DNA of 64,000 nucleotides. Source: Paratinospora sagittata. Lineage: Eukaryota; Streptophyta; Magnoliopsida; Ranunculales; Menispermaceae. Position numbers and translations under genes: made by a program. The stretch spans positions 12,047,001 to 12,111,000 of the forward strand of contig CM069596.1 in assembly GCA_035771175.1 (NCBI GenBank), written 5' to 3'. The notes beneath the pieces were generated by a model. It searched no databases, was not told the origin of the DNA, and worked only from the letters and a program-made list of their open reading frames with translations. Positions within the stretch are counted from its first letter, which is position 1. Each line of letters begins with the position of its first letter. This document shows positions 48,172 through 60,363 of this stretch, one piece after another.

Positions 48172-49661
48172 ATGTGTATGGCAGGAGAAATTTCCAAGGA
48201 TTGTACTTTTGATGAAGGTCAATCCACAAATAGGCCACCTCTTTTTAAAGGAAAAAATTACTTATATTGGAAAACTAGGATGAGATATTACCTAAAAACT
48301 CAAGACTCAGAAATGTGGGATGTTGTATTGAATGGAGTCAAAATGCCTACTAAGATACTAGATGGTCTAGAGGTTCCAAAACCAATAGATGAATGGAGTC
48401 CAAAAGAAAAGAAAGTAGAGTTGTTAAACAATAGAGCCGTTAATATATTGTTTTGTGGTCTTTCAAGTGGAGAGTTCAATAGGGTAACTACATGTGAAAC
48501 AACTCAAGAGTTATGACAAAGACTTGAAGTAACCCATGAAGCGACTCAGCAAGTTAAAAAGGCCAAACTCCAATTGTTAGTAGAAAAATACGAAACCTAT
48601 AGGATGTTGGAGTCGGAGACAATTGCTGAAGCAATTGGTAGGTTCACAAAGAACCTAAATGAATTGAGAACAGTTGAGAAAGTGTATGATCAAGAGGAAA
48701 CAGTTAGAAAATTCTTAAGAGGTTTATCCAAAATATGAGAACCTAAAGCCACCGCAATTGAAGAAGCTAGGAATTTAGCTGAGTCTACATTTGATGAGTA
48801 GTGTGGATCCCTTATGGTTCATGAGATGAAACTTAAGGAAAATCAGTCCCTAACCAAAGTATATGACAAAGGGAAGAAAGATTTAGCTCTAAATATAGAA
48901 AGCGATTCTGATGAGTTAACCGAGAGTGAGGCAATCAATGATGAAGTTGCCATGTTGTCAAGAAAGCTTAATCGACTCATGAAGAGAAAAGAGAAAGCTA
49001 GCTCCTCACAAAAATTCCATAAAGAAAAGAAGTTTGGAGCAAAACCTAGTGAGGTTGTGTGTTATGGATGTAACAAACCAAGGCACATTAGGAGTGAATG
49101 TCCAAACAAAAAGAAAAAATTTCAGTCAAAGGAAGGACAAGAAATCTCTTAAGGCTACCTGGGATGAATCAAGCTCAAGTGAGGAAGGTTTAGAATCTGG
49201 AGGTGAAAAGGCAACTAACTGTCTCATGGAAAATACTAAGGTAAAAACTGAACCTCATGATGAATTAAATGATCTTTTTGACTCTAGTGATTTTGATTAT
49301 GTTAAATTATGCTTTGATAGAGAAGTCAAAAAAAATTCTAAGCTTAAGAAAAGCTTGTTGACAGCTCTTGAAGAAATAGAATCTTAACAGGAGAATATTG
49401 AGACCTTGACCCTAAAAAAGAATAGTATGAGCAAAAAGATTGATACTCTTAGAAAGAGTGTTGATGACTTGTCTGAGGTTGTGAAGAAATTCACTAACCG
49501 ACATAAATTATTTAACATAATGTTAGATCACAAAGATGTGCATTTGACAAAGCAGTATAGGCTACACTAAAGAGTTGAAACAAAAAATATACAATAATCT
49601 ATTGACCAAGAGACCCACATGCCTTAAATGCAATAGAAATGGTCACACCATACTTAGATGC
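48172..49661 (+). pseudogene. Sirevirus gag
   Basis: ATG codons at 48172 and 48178 open a frame with PPLFKGKNYLYWKTRM and DSEMWDVVLNG, the copia gag (UBN2-type) core. Helical gag segments VTHEATQQVKKAKL and ETVRKFLRGLSK follow. A first CCHC knuckle is CYGCNKPRHIRSEC (from 49060). A long coiled-coil-like region follows (49150-49560), then a second knuckle CLKCNRNGHTILRC (49620-49661). In-frame stops: TGA 48514-48516 and TGA at about 48736 (both at expected Trp), TAG at about 48799, TAA at about 49385. One frame change lies near 49130-49150. The short LTR element is inserted exactly after the last Cys codon of the second knuckle. Confidence 0.85.
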
Positions 49662-51598
49662 TGATACAGTGCATGATAGGGAAGACAATAAACACACTTT
49701 CTCTGGACTCGTTGATTCTTGAGAATACTGAGAAAAGATGAAAGAATTCGCAAATTCTAGAAAAAAAAAACTCAATATTATTCAATCTCTATCTCAATAC
49801 CACATACAATGGCCTTTAAATAAGCAAAACCCATGAAAACTTCTAAATAGACTCAAATACAAACATAGTAATAACTAGACTTCTAAACAAACTCGAATAC
49901 TAATTTCCTAATGCAACAAAAATACTAATTTCCTAATTCAATAAAATACTAAAAATAGTGAATTTATTGAAAATAGTAAATTTACTAAAAATAGAAAATT
50001 ACTAACATTGGTAAATTTACTAAAAATAGTAAATTACCAAAAATAGTAAATTTACTAATTTTAATAAACTATCCTAAAATAATGATTTGAGATTTTCACT
50101 AACTCTAACTCTTATCGCATTGCATCATTCTCCCTATGTTGGAAAAATTTGCCCTCGAATTTGTTGAATCGTCGCTTGAGATAGGACCATGGAACAAAGT
50201 CTTGACTCGATAACTTCAGGCAACGCTTGGGACTACGCTTTCTATGACTCTTTTGATGTTTCTGATTAGTAACATCATTATATTTATGAATATCCCTCAC
50301 CAAAGGATCCTGAGTACTTGCGGCCTTTTTCAATCATACTAGCTTAGAGGGGTTTGGATGTTTTTCTTTCACTAATACAAACTTTTTTAGTACTTATTTA
50401 TGATTAAGAAACAACGTTCTTGCAGCTACTCAAATCAGTCACGATCTCGGAGTTTTTACCACCAATAGTTTAAGTTGACTACAGGTTGAGTGGAAGATGA
50501 GATTTCTCCACATCAACTAAATAACTCCCCACTATCATACTCAGGTTCTTCATTTTCTGTTGTTGCAATATCATCATCTTCTTCAATTTCATCAACATAT
50601 TCATCAAAAATTGGTGGATCATCGAAAGGGTTATGAAAATCCTCTAAAGAATGTTCAATTACTTCATCTAAATTAGTCGTTGTAGGAGAGAAGATTGGAT
50701 CCTCTGGGATATTAACCTTCATCCCCCAATCCCATTGTCTATCGCCACCACGTACCACTTGCAAGAACGCAACAACCTATTGCGTCAATAGAGCGACCTT
50801 CCGCTCAAGCCGTGCGAAACCGTCACGTTTATTCACTTCCTCAAGTTGGGCTTCATGTTGTCGTCATCTTGAAGGCATGGCGAAGAACGAATGCAGCTCT
50901 GATACCAACTTCTCACTTACGCGTGTCCAACGATCGTGACCTACCAAGTCACGTCGCACGTAGGTGTACCTCCGAACATGTTTTATGGTCAGCATGTTGA
51001 CTGCAACAAACCCTCATGGTGGCTAGCCATGTGGTCATGTTAGGGTAAGAGTCGGTGCTTCGCCACCCTCACATTGTGAGAACCCGTAATCATGATTCTC
51101 GAATTCGCCCTCTTGTTAACCATGCTCTGATACAAACTGATGCAGGGCGTGATAGGGAAGATAATAAACACACCTTCTCTGAACTCGTTGATTATTAAGA
51201 ATACCGAGAAAAGAGGAAAGAATTCACAAATTCTAGAAAAAACTTAATATTATTCATTCTTTATCTCAATACTGCATACAATGACCTTTAAATATGCAAA
51301 ACCCATGAAAACTCCTAAATAGACTAAAATAAAAAAATAGTAATAACTAGACATCTAAACATACTCGAATACTAATTTTCTAATGCAACAAAAATATTAA
51401 TTTCCTAATTCAATAATATACTAAAAATAGTGAATTTACCGAAAATAGTACATTTACTAAAAATAAAAATTACCAAAAATGGTAAATTTACTAAAAATAG
51501 TAAAATATCAAAAATAGTAAATTTACTAAAATTAGTAAATTGTCCTAAAACAATGATTTGAGATTTTCACCAACTCTAACTCTTATCGCATTGCATCA
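49662..51598 (-). mobile_element. Short non-autonomous LTR retrotransposon (deletion derivative), perfect TSD
   Basis: This 1,937 bp element has LTRs 49662-50127 (466 bp) and 51138-51598 (461 bp), both ending in TGCATCA, and perfect GATGC duplications (49657-49661 and 51599-51603). Orientation is minus: the primer site TATCAGAGCATG lies beside the right-hand LTR (51121-51132 as its complement). The internal region reads on the minus strand as a gag-N-like coiled-coil (EEVNKRDGFARLERKVALL, about 50790-50850). It continues as an acidic stretch (50513-50764, FDDPPIFDEYVDEIEEDDD) and then a polyprotein-end-like segment (50112-50333, RRFNKFEGKFFQHREND) that abuts the LTR. The middle of gag and all catalytic pol domains are absent, so it depends on a helper. 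Its LTRs contain an array of AATAGTAAATTTACT words (49950-50070 and 51420-51540). Confidence 0.9.
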
Positions 51599-51603
51599 GA
51601 TGC

Positions 51604-54156
51604 CCATTCAAGAAAGATAGGAAAAACAAGCTAGCATGGGTAGAGAAGACTGTACGTAATGATGCTAACTTTGAAAGACCCAAAACAACTTGGGTACCAA
51701 AGTCAAAAGTCTTCTATGTGATGTAGGATGGTTCCAAGAAACACTTCTGGTATCTCGGTAGCAGTTGCTCAAGGCATGTGAGTGAAGATAAATCTGTCTT
51801 CTTGAGCATTGACTGCAAGCTCGGAGGAAATGTGATGTTTGGCGACAACGGGAAAGGTAAAATTGAAGGTATTGGAACTGTTGGCAATTCTTCTCTAATT
51901 ATTCATGATGTATTTATTGTAGAAGGTCTTAAATATAATCTCATGAGCATAAGCCAATTACGTGACAAGGGTTATAATGTTAATTTTGAAGCAAATAGAT
52001 GCATAGTTAAACATGTTAATGGTTCAATCGCATTTATTGCATCTAGACAAAAAAAAAATTATTCTGCTTTGCTTGATGAAATTAGTGATCAAAATGTGTC
52101 ATGATTGAATGTTGTTGTTAATGATGATGTTTGGTTATGGCACAAAAGACTTGCACATGTTAGTATGGATAACTTTTCTAGGCTTGCTAGTAATGAACTT
52201 GCAAAAGGCATTCCTAAAGGAGTGTACCTAAAAGATATGGTTTGTAAACCTTGCCAACTTGGCAAGCATACCAAGTTGTCTTTCGAGAGCAAGAAAATTA
52301 TGTCATCTAGTCCAAACATAGGATACGTTAGGGTTTTCGAATGTAAGTGTTACATCTTGAATGAAAAGGACAATCTAGAAAAATTTGACGCTAAGTCTAA
52401 TATTGGTATGTTTCTAGGATATTCTTCCCGTAGTAGAGTTTACAGAGTCTTTAACAAGACAACTAGAACTGTGGAAGAATCAATTCAAGTGAATTTTGAT
52501 GAAAGTGATCCAAGAGAGAAAATTTGTAAAAACTTTGAAAAATTGGATCTTGATGAAGAAGATGAAATTCCTGAGAATTTTATGGACATTGAAGAAAAAG
52601 ATCAATCAATACAAGTTCCAAAGAATTCTAGACTTCTTGTTGATCGTCCTAAGGAACAAATTTTAGGAGACTCATCCAAAGGAGTGTCAACTAGAGCAGT
52701 TTTACAAAAAGATCAAGGGCATGTAGCTTTTGTATCTCAAATAGAACCTTCAAAGGTTGAAGAAGCTCTAAATGATGAATATTGGATTCTTGCTATGCAA
52801 GAAAAGTTAGGACACTTCACCAGAAATAATGTTTTGAAATTAGTACCTCGACCATCACATCAATTTGTTATTGGTACTAAATGGGTATTCGAAAACAAAA
52901 GGGATGATAAAGGCATCATTGTGCGAAATAAAGCTAGACTTGTTGCACAAGGATACAATCAGGAAGAAGGAATAGATTTTAAAGAAGCTTTTGCACTTGT
53001 AGTAAGATTAGAGGCAATTAGGATGTTATTGGCCTCTGCTTGCTATAATAATTTTCCACTATACCAAATGGACGTAAATAGTACTTTCTTAAATAGATAT
53101 ATTCAAGAAGAAGTATATGTGGAATAACCCCCAGGTTTTGAGGATTCTTAGTACCCATATCATGTGTACAGGCTAAACAAAGCTTGATCCTACCTTATTC
53201 ATAAAGCTCGAAGATAATGACATGTTGCTTGTGCAAATATATGTTGACGACATTATCTTTGGTGCTTCAAATGGTCATCTTTGCAAAGAATCTTCAAATT
53301 TAATGCAAGATGAATTTGAGATAAGTATGATGGGTGAATTAATAAACTTTCTTGTCCTGCAAATCAAACAATTACCTAATGGTATATTTTTTAGCCAAAG
53401 CAAGTATGCTAAGGACATGATTAAGAAATTCAAGCTTGAAAACTTGAAATCAATAGGCACCCCATGCAACTAAGCTATCAAAATGGATAAGGATGAAAAA
53501 GGAAAACCAGTAGACACAAAGTTTTATCAGAGCATGATTGGCAGCTTGTTGTATCTTACAGTAAGTAGACCTGATCTAATGTTTAGTGTGTGTCTATGTG
53601 CTAGGTTCCAATCTAGTCCTAGATAATCCCACCTAAAGTGTGCGAAAAGAATTTTTAGATATGTTAGAGGAATTAGTGATCTAGGAATTTTGTATTCAAA
53701 AGGTACTTCATTTGAGCTTAGAGTTATGACTACGCTGGTAATTTAATTGATAATAAGAGCACCTCAGGATTTTGTCACTTTATGAGAAATTCACTAATTT
53801 CTTAGTTTAGCAAGAAACAAAATTCAATGGCATTATCTACAACTAAAGTAAAATACGTGGCAGCTAGGAGTTGTTGTGCACAAGTGTTATATATGAAACA
53901 ACAACTTAAAGATTACCAAATTCACATTGAGTGTGCTGAGATTTTCTGTGACAATACAAGTACGATCAATATTTCCAAAAATCCAGTATTACACTCAAGG
54001 ACTAAGCATATTGAAATTAGGCACCATTTCTTAAGGGATCATGTACAAAAAGGAGATGTAAAATTGACCCATATTGGCACAAAGGAACAATTAGCAAATG
54101 TTTTTACAAAAGCATTGCCAATGGATCAATTTGTACACATTCGGAGAGAATTGTGA
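51604..54156 (+). pseudogene. Sirevirus pol, lacking integrase core
   Basis: After PFKKDRKNK, the protease site reads WYLGSSCSRH (51748-51777). Copia elements have Asp-Ser-Gly here, so the catalytic Asp (codon 51757) and the Gly are both lost. The pre-integrase part and zinc finger follow (WHKRLAH, then [13 protein letters not shown], 52135-52275). At about 52310 the sequence jumps from KKIMSSS to [14 protein letters not shown], so the catalytic DDE core of integrase is missing while the frame stays open. Reverse transcriptase has [30 protein letters not shown] and YVDD at 53240-53251, but the segment between PPGFE and YVDD is mostly deleted. RNase H ends with FCDNTSTINISKNPV and RTKHIEIRHHFLRDHV (about 53945-54040). 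Stops include TGA 52102-52104 and TAA 53125-53127. Confidence 0.88.
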
Positions 54157-54269
54157 ATGTTTAGCGAATCAAATGCATTAAAATCTTTGATATCTTTAAG
54201 TCATTTGCTTGTGAGAGAATTACCAAATCAAGTGTTAGAATTCTAACAAAAAATTATGATTTGAGGAAC

Positions 54270-54435
54270 AACAACATGCTATAGTGAGCTATAGCACGTT
54301 GTTACTCTGTCTGGAGACAGTGTACAACGCGTTATAGGCAGGTACAACACGTTATAGCTTAGGACTTAGAATTTTTCAAAGAATCATATTTTCTGTCGCA
54401 GCACGCTATAGAAGGCTATAGGGCGCTATTGGAAG
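54270..54435. repeat. LTR-like CGCTATAG palindrome cluster between pol and env-like gene
   Basis: Within 165 bp occur GCTATAG, AGCTATAGCACGTTGTT, ACAACGCGTTATAG, ACAACACGTTATAGC, GCACGCTATAG, GGCTATAG and GGGCGCTATTGG. The same words, including the longer TATAGC-CGTTGTT-C...TCTGG arrangement, fill the 46815-47200 and 57268-57610 parts of the LTRs. The cluster ends about 240 bp before the ATG of the env-like gene. Confidence 0.75.
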
Positions 54436-54674
54436 AAATCTTTTTAGTGAGTATTTAAGAGCGCCAATGATCGTTATTCATTTCAAAAAAAAAAAAACTC
54501 ACTCGTCACTGTCACTCTCAATAGGTCATTATACCTAACCCTATTGCTCAATCTTAACCGTTTTTTGAGCGATTTGAATTGTTTTCTCCATTGAATCTTC
54601 GATCAATTAGCTAGATTTGACTCGAAATCTCTCTAGATTTGTTCCAAATAAAAAAAAAACTAATCATCTACAGA

Positions 54675-56350
54675 ATGGCTCCAACACGACCTAAGCTTCA
54701 AGTTCGCACTAAGCGTCCTTAGGAACCAACACCCAAACATAATCCGGAGTTGCGAAAAAGCAACGATTTGATCATCCTACACGACCACGCACTAGGATTG
54801 TGCAAGCACCATCTACAATAGCACAATATGAAGAAATTGAAGCTCGCTATGTGTCACGGATTGTGACAAATGGTGCATGGGTCGATTTTGAGTTTTTTTT
54901 GGAAGAACAAGATCGACATTGAGGAATTCTTCGCTCATCAGGGTTGGATCCCTTTGTTACATACAAGGACAAGTGGTACCCGACGCTTGTACGCATTTTC
55001 TATACAAATCTGAAGCTCAAGCAGGAAGCGGGGTACGTGCTCACTACCACAGTTCTTGGCCACGACCTTCAAGTATGCCCTACGCATTTAGCTGAATATT
55101 TCAAAATTCCTACTAAGAATAAGGTGAAAGCCACAGAGGTTGAGAACAAGGTTCAATTCCTAGGGTATGATCCATTAGTAGCTTTGAATTTGCTATCCAA
55201 CGAGGTTCATTCAAGTGCCCCCAATCCTTTGTTTAACACTTTTTTCAAATTCATACCCAAATTACTCCATAACATTGTGAGTAGGATATTCCAGCCTAGG
55301 GAGGGTAGTCAGACCAATGTCAATGTGGTCGACTTGTTTCTCACTTGGTGTCCTTACACCAAAACCCATGTAGACCTCACATATGTCATTATTAGCTACA
55401 TTGATTCCATCAAGTGTATGAAGAGAAATATACCTTTTGCTATGCATCTCACTAGATTCTTTGAGAGCACGGACATTGACTTGTCAAAGGAACGAGATGT
55501 TAAATCTCTAACTTCAAATGGGAGGATAGGATTAGCTATTATTAATCATATGAATTATTCATACTACAGAGCAAAGATAAGGGGGATGCATAAGGATGAA
55601 CTCCCTCAAGGAGCAAAACATAAATCGTATTCGAGCACCAAGCTGGTGATGATCCTCCTGTGGATTCCGAGGAAACCAAGTTTGATGTTAGAGCTCTGAG
55701 AGACCCAGACATTGGAAATGACAATGGACATGAAGCTACTTCAACTCCTATTCCAGACGTACCAGGTCCGAGTTCAGTTGCGCCCTCTTCCATGCCCATA
55801 GAGGCTCAAAAAAGTTATCTCTCTTCACCAGCTGATACACAGAGAAATCCTTGTTTCTCAGCCATCTTCTTCTCATGCTACCACTACACCAGAGCCATCA
55901 GCTATAGTGCAACAGATTCAGGCATTGCAGGCCAGTCAGACTTCTATGTTTACATCTATCACATCTTTAGTAACTGCCTTGGCTACACGGATGGATGAGC
56001 AGGAGAGATTATTGATTAGTCTTCAGGATAATGAGGTACCCACCTCATCTGCTACAACTTCATCATCTACAGAGGTCCCTCCGTGGTTTTCTAATCTTGA
56101 GCAGATTATTAGAGGTGTGGTCGATCAAGGAGTGCAGACATTTTATAATGTTTATAATCGGATGCAGACTATGACATCACTTCTTTCCCACGCCACACGA
56201 GCCATGCATACGACAATTACACGTGTCCTTGTTGGTGTAGACTATCTAAAGAAGATCAAGGCTATTCTTACTTCTCGTGCTCGATTGCCTCCAATGCCAC
56301 CTACAGCTTCTCCACAACCATCATGGACATCAACACCACCTCACTTATAG
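54675..56350 (+). pseudogene. Env-like third gene of the Sirevirus
   Basis: ATG at 54675 gives MAPTRPKLQVRTKRP and then TAG (54720-54722). The main readable block is 54944-55699 with VTYKDKWYPTLVRIFYTNL, LTTTVLGHDL and a central segment LFLTWCPYTKTHVDLTYVI. This looks like the putative plant transposon protein domain that follows pol in Sireviruses. A Pro/Ser/Thr-rich linker follows in another frame (55660-55850). A coiled-coil-like tail then reads MQQIQALQASQTSMF and ATRMDEQERLL (55907-56110), ending at TAG 56348-56350. At least two frame changes and the early stop make it a pseudogene. I see no convincing signal peptide or membrane span in the readable parts, so an envelope role is not supported here; the name follows position only. 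Confidence 0.7.
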
Positions 56351-56435
56351 CAGCTCCCAGGCCCCTCTAGAAGAGATTCATCGAGATCTGGTCTGAGATA
56401 TGCCTCCATTCTAGGTCCTTTTCTTTTTGAGATCT

Positions 56436-56513
56436 AAAAAGGGGGAGAAGAATGTGTGCTTACAAGCAATGGAGTGTATCTCTTAGGGGGAGAGGTCATG
56501 AATTTAGGGGGAG
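56436..56513 (+). promoter_or_regulatory. Three polypurine tracts
   Basis: AAAAAGGGGGAGAAG (56436-56450), TTAGGGGGAGAGG (56483-56495) and TTAGGGGGAG (56504-56513). A further tract, AAAAAATGGGAGA (56778-56790), adjoins the 3' LTR. Multiple polypurine tracts upstream of the 3' LTR are a known Sirevirus trait; only the last one is positioned to define the LTR edge. Confidence 0.8.
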
Positions 56514-56791
56514 TGTGTGTGAATGTGTGTTGTTGTATTTCTTATTGGTTGTTGTTGATATGCCTCATATATTTGATTTCACTTTATACTTGACTTTGAC
56601 TTGTTTATAATACTGTTTGATTGACATATATGCTCGATTATGTGCTTATATATATGGTTATTATTCATTTGTGCTTCTATTGTTGAATATAATCATACAT
56701 CATGCTCATTGAATTATCTTGAAATCATGCAAACTTAGGATTGCTTTTAAGGCTAACATTGATTGTTTGAAATCATCAAAAAATGGGAGAC

Positions 56792-57642
56792 TATTAGACC
56801 AATGTGCCTCGTGGTCAGAATTCGATGGTGAATTTTGATGATTACAAACAACATGTCTATTTAACTTTAGTCTATGTCTCCAAGTTTTAATCTTTTAGAC
56901 TTGATTACAAAAGAACCACGGAGAAGAGACAATTAAAGTCAATCCTGGAACAAGATTAATCAAAGTTCAAGTTGTTGTTGTAAAAGCTCAAGATCAACAT
57001 CGATGACATCTATACTGAAGAGGTTGAAGAGTTTAGAGTCGATCTTAGAATGCAAAATCTACTCTTCGTTATTCCAACAAAAGAAATTTCCTTATCTTTA
57101 GAGTAGTAATGATTTTGATTGCATAAAATGACTTTTCAAATGCTTTAGAATGGTTTTCAAAGTCTCAAAATGATATGATTTCTTAAGCATTTTGTTTGAA
57201 ATCATTTGGACATGGTTGTAGTGCCTTTGTGTTTTAATTTGAAAAAGTCATAACTTTTCAGAAAGCCTACAGCGTGCTACAGCCCGTTGTTCCCATGTCT
57301 AGGAATTTTAGATTTTTTGTTTATTTATGCCATAGCCCGCTATACCTTTCTATAGCCCGCTATTGGTCCATCTCAGAAATTTCCAACTTTTCATAGCTTA
57401 AGTTATAGCTCTCTATTGATTTGAATAGCCCGCTATTGGTTTTGTGATAAAAATCATGTTTTTCAGTAATTTAAGCATATGCCCGCTATAGGCTACTACA
57501 ACGCGTTATAGAGCTGTGACTGAGAAACCCAATTCTTGGGTTTTTGACACACTATGATGTTACAGAGACACAACGCGCTGTTAGAGAGACTATAGCCCGC
57601 TATAGATGTAGAACAGTTCAAATTGCTCAACTATGTTGTAAG
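56792..57642 (+). repeat. 3' LTR of the Sirevirus, left part
   Basis: It starts TATTAGACCAATGTG directly after a polypurine tract, so the canonical TG is now TA. The first 425 bp have no counterpart in the truncated 5' LTR. From about 57216 it aligns with 46765 onward, including the CGCTATAG word cluster. It is cut at 57642 by a solo LTR. Confidence 0.82.
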
Positions 57643-60358
57643 TGTCACGACCCACTATCCGTGATGTCATGACCGACACGGAACCCCGTGTATATCCTCC
57701 CTCGACACACACAATGTCCCAATAAGCCTTCTAACACAAACCATAATCTCAAATACACAACAATAAACACATGGACATAATATATGATCATCATATAAAA
57801 CATATCCAAAATGACAACCAAATTTTTTTTTCTCCAAGTACATAGTGTTCAAAAGCACATAATATACTTAACCATAAGTACAAACCCATCTAAATGTTAA
57901 GTATAATCATTAGGTGTTACATAGTACAATTTATCAAAATAAATTACGAAAAAGTACTAAACACTTATGTCAACAACAGTACAGGAACTTTTCGCAGCTA
58001 AGGATTCCCTTTCCCCTTCCTATCAAATCCTGAAAAGATAAGGATGAGGGGTGAGCTACAACAAGCTCAGCGAATGTTCTATAGAAGTGGCAACATATAT
58101 GTGCATTTAAGTAAAACATTGAAAGAATCATTAAAACCATTTAAATAATCATGGGTGTAAGCAGTATTACATACATGCCAATATAATGTATCATGCCATA
58201 AACAAGACAATGCATACCATTTTATAAACATGCATATGCAACCTAACACCTCCTGAGTAAGAATCAATACAAGGGCCATGTGTGCGCGAAACCCATGCCC
58301 GATCGACTTCTTACCCGTATCTATCAGAATTCCTATGGATTGTATGAACCATATGATTCGCCCACCAAGACAAGTACCATGTCTAGGCGAATCCTAACAT
58401 ACACAACCCATTGAAATCCTTTGTAAGGTCCACAATTGATGATTCCCGGTCGGCCCAATGGGATTCCATAAGAAATCTCAAGCTTAGGGAATGCACATAA
58501 CTCAACTGCTTTCTCAACTGACTATGCTCAAATACAGTTCATGAATTCAATAAATCATGCATACTACATTATACAAGCATTTAAAATATTTTATACTACA
58601 ATGCACATATAGAATTTACAAGTAAAAGAAACATTCACCCTTGATTGGCTAAACCTAGCCAATCTAACTTCCAATTCCAAGAAAGAGCACTAGAATGCCA
58701 CAATCACCCCCAATGCACCACAATATCCAATTAGACTATTTTGGTCAATTAGATCAAATTACAAATCCTGAAAGTGACATGGTTTATGCGAAACTGAAAA
58801 TCAGTCCAAGTATGCTAATCAACCATGTTTAAACCCAAATCAAATGCCAATTAAGTTTCTAAAATGGTCCCACACATGGGCTAATCTCAAATTGCCCAAT
58901 TCACCCATTTACTACCCAATTAACCTACATTTAACCAAATTGAATGCAATAGGTTGATCCAAACACTATAATACATGACATTCAATCATAAATAGGGTTA
59001 ATTAGAATAATTTCAAGTCAATTTCATCAATTGAAATCAATTAGGTCAAAATCCCCAAATCACATGCAATTTCCCAAATTACATACCTAGGCCAAAATTT
59101 CTCTACACTAGGGTTTCCACTAATCAAAATCAGTAATTTGGAGTGTCATACATCCATATTTACCCATACATTCATCATAAATCACATGCAATTTGAATAG
59201 TAAACCGTAGGTCTAAAATCCTAGTTTAGGTCAAATCTATGAAACCCCTCCAATTTCTTTTTAGAAATTGGGACAACATTTATGGACTCCCTATATCATC
59301 TAGATACACATATCACAAAATTAAAGCCTAAGTCCAACATTGGTTTTTCCACCACTCCCTTAAATTTTGGGATACATGGATGGAAAACACCCCTTAGGTG
59401 TTGGTTGAGGTTAGGGAAGGCCTTTAACGTGAAAAACAAGCATAAAATAGTTCATACATGCAAACCCTAGGTCTAGGACCCTAAAATTTCGGGATCATAG
59501 AAACCTTAGGTCGAAAATCAGTTTGCATGCATGAAGGAAAGTGATAGAAGAAAGAAAAATGAGAAAGAATGAGGAAAAAATGATTACTTTGGGTGTTTTG
59601 TGGCAAAAATCACCAAAAAACCCTAACTTTTCCCCTTTTCTCCTCTCCCCTTCTTTATCTCCTCCCCAAGCTCACTAGCCCTCTTTGAAAGTGAAAAATG
59701 AAGAAACTCAAGTTCAAATGACTTATATAGAGGTTTAGTTGCATTTTTGGGCCCACACATGAAAGTTCAAAAAAACCACTTAAATAAAAGGAATTTTCTA
59801 CTGCAATTACTTACACTTACATAATCAATTTCTTGAAAACCACCCCATAATTTAGCATCTTAACCGTTCATAACTTTTATGATTCAGTTATAAATCTTAG
59901 GGGAAACTTTCAGCTCAATCCAACGGTGGGATTGTGAGATCTCACCATATGATCAAAACTACGTAAGAAAATCTGCAAATCCGTGAAACAGTGTTTGGAG
60001 TCTTATATCTCACAGTAAACAACTCTGATCAAGATCTTCACCGTTCATAATGAATATATATTAGGGTAGAATAAGCTGAAAAAGTTTCAGCACAATCGGA
60101 CCACGGATCTAGGAGATCAATCCATTAATGTAATCGGTTACTGAAATTCTTCCTCTGTAGAGCGAGCTCCATTGATCCAAAACAGCATTTTTGACATGTT
60201 TCGATGTCAAACGGGTCTCCTATCATTCTGAAACTTTACGCACACATTAAACAACTTAAAATTATTCAAAAACACTCGAACCAACAGTTGTCGAGCATAA
60301 AATACGTATACGGGTACTCTACGGGTCAAAATGACGTCATCTTAAGGTACGGGTTACA
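57643..60358 (-). mobile_element. Solo LTR, Ty3/gypsy type, perfect TSD, inside Sirevirus 3' LTR
   Basis: The LTR is 2,716 bp. On the minus strand it starts TGTAACCCGTACC and ends GGGTCGTGACA. Perfect GTAAG duplications lie at 57638-57642 and 60359-60363. The conserved module lies at 58027-58072 (minus). It splits the Sirevirus LTR within its palindrome-rich part, so it is younger than the Sirevirus. Confidence 0.93.
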
Positions 60359-60363
60359 GTAAG

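Noticed and set aside
54675..56350. Functional envelope glycoprotein
   Set aside because: No clear signal peptide or transmembrane span was seen in the readable frames, and the gene has an early stop and frame changes. The env-like label reflects position only.
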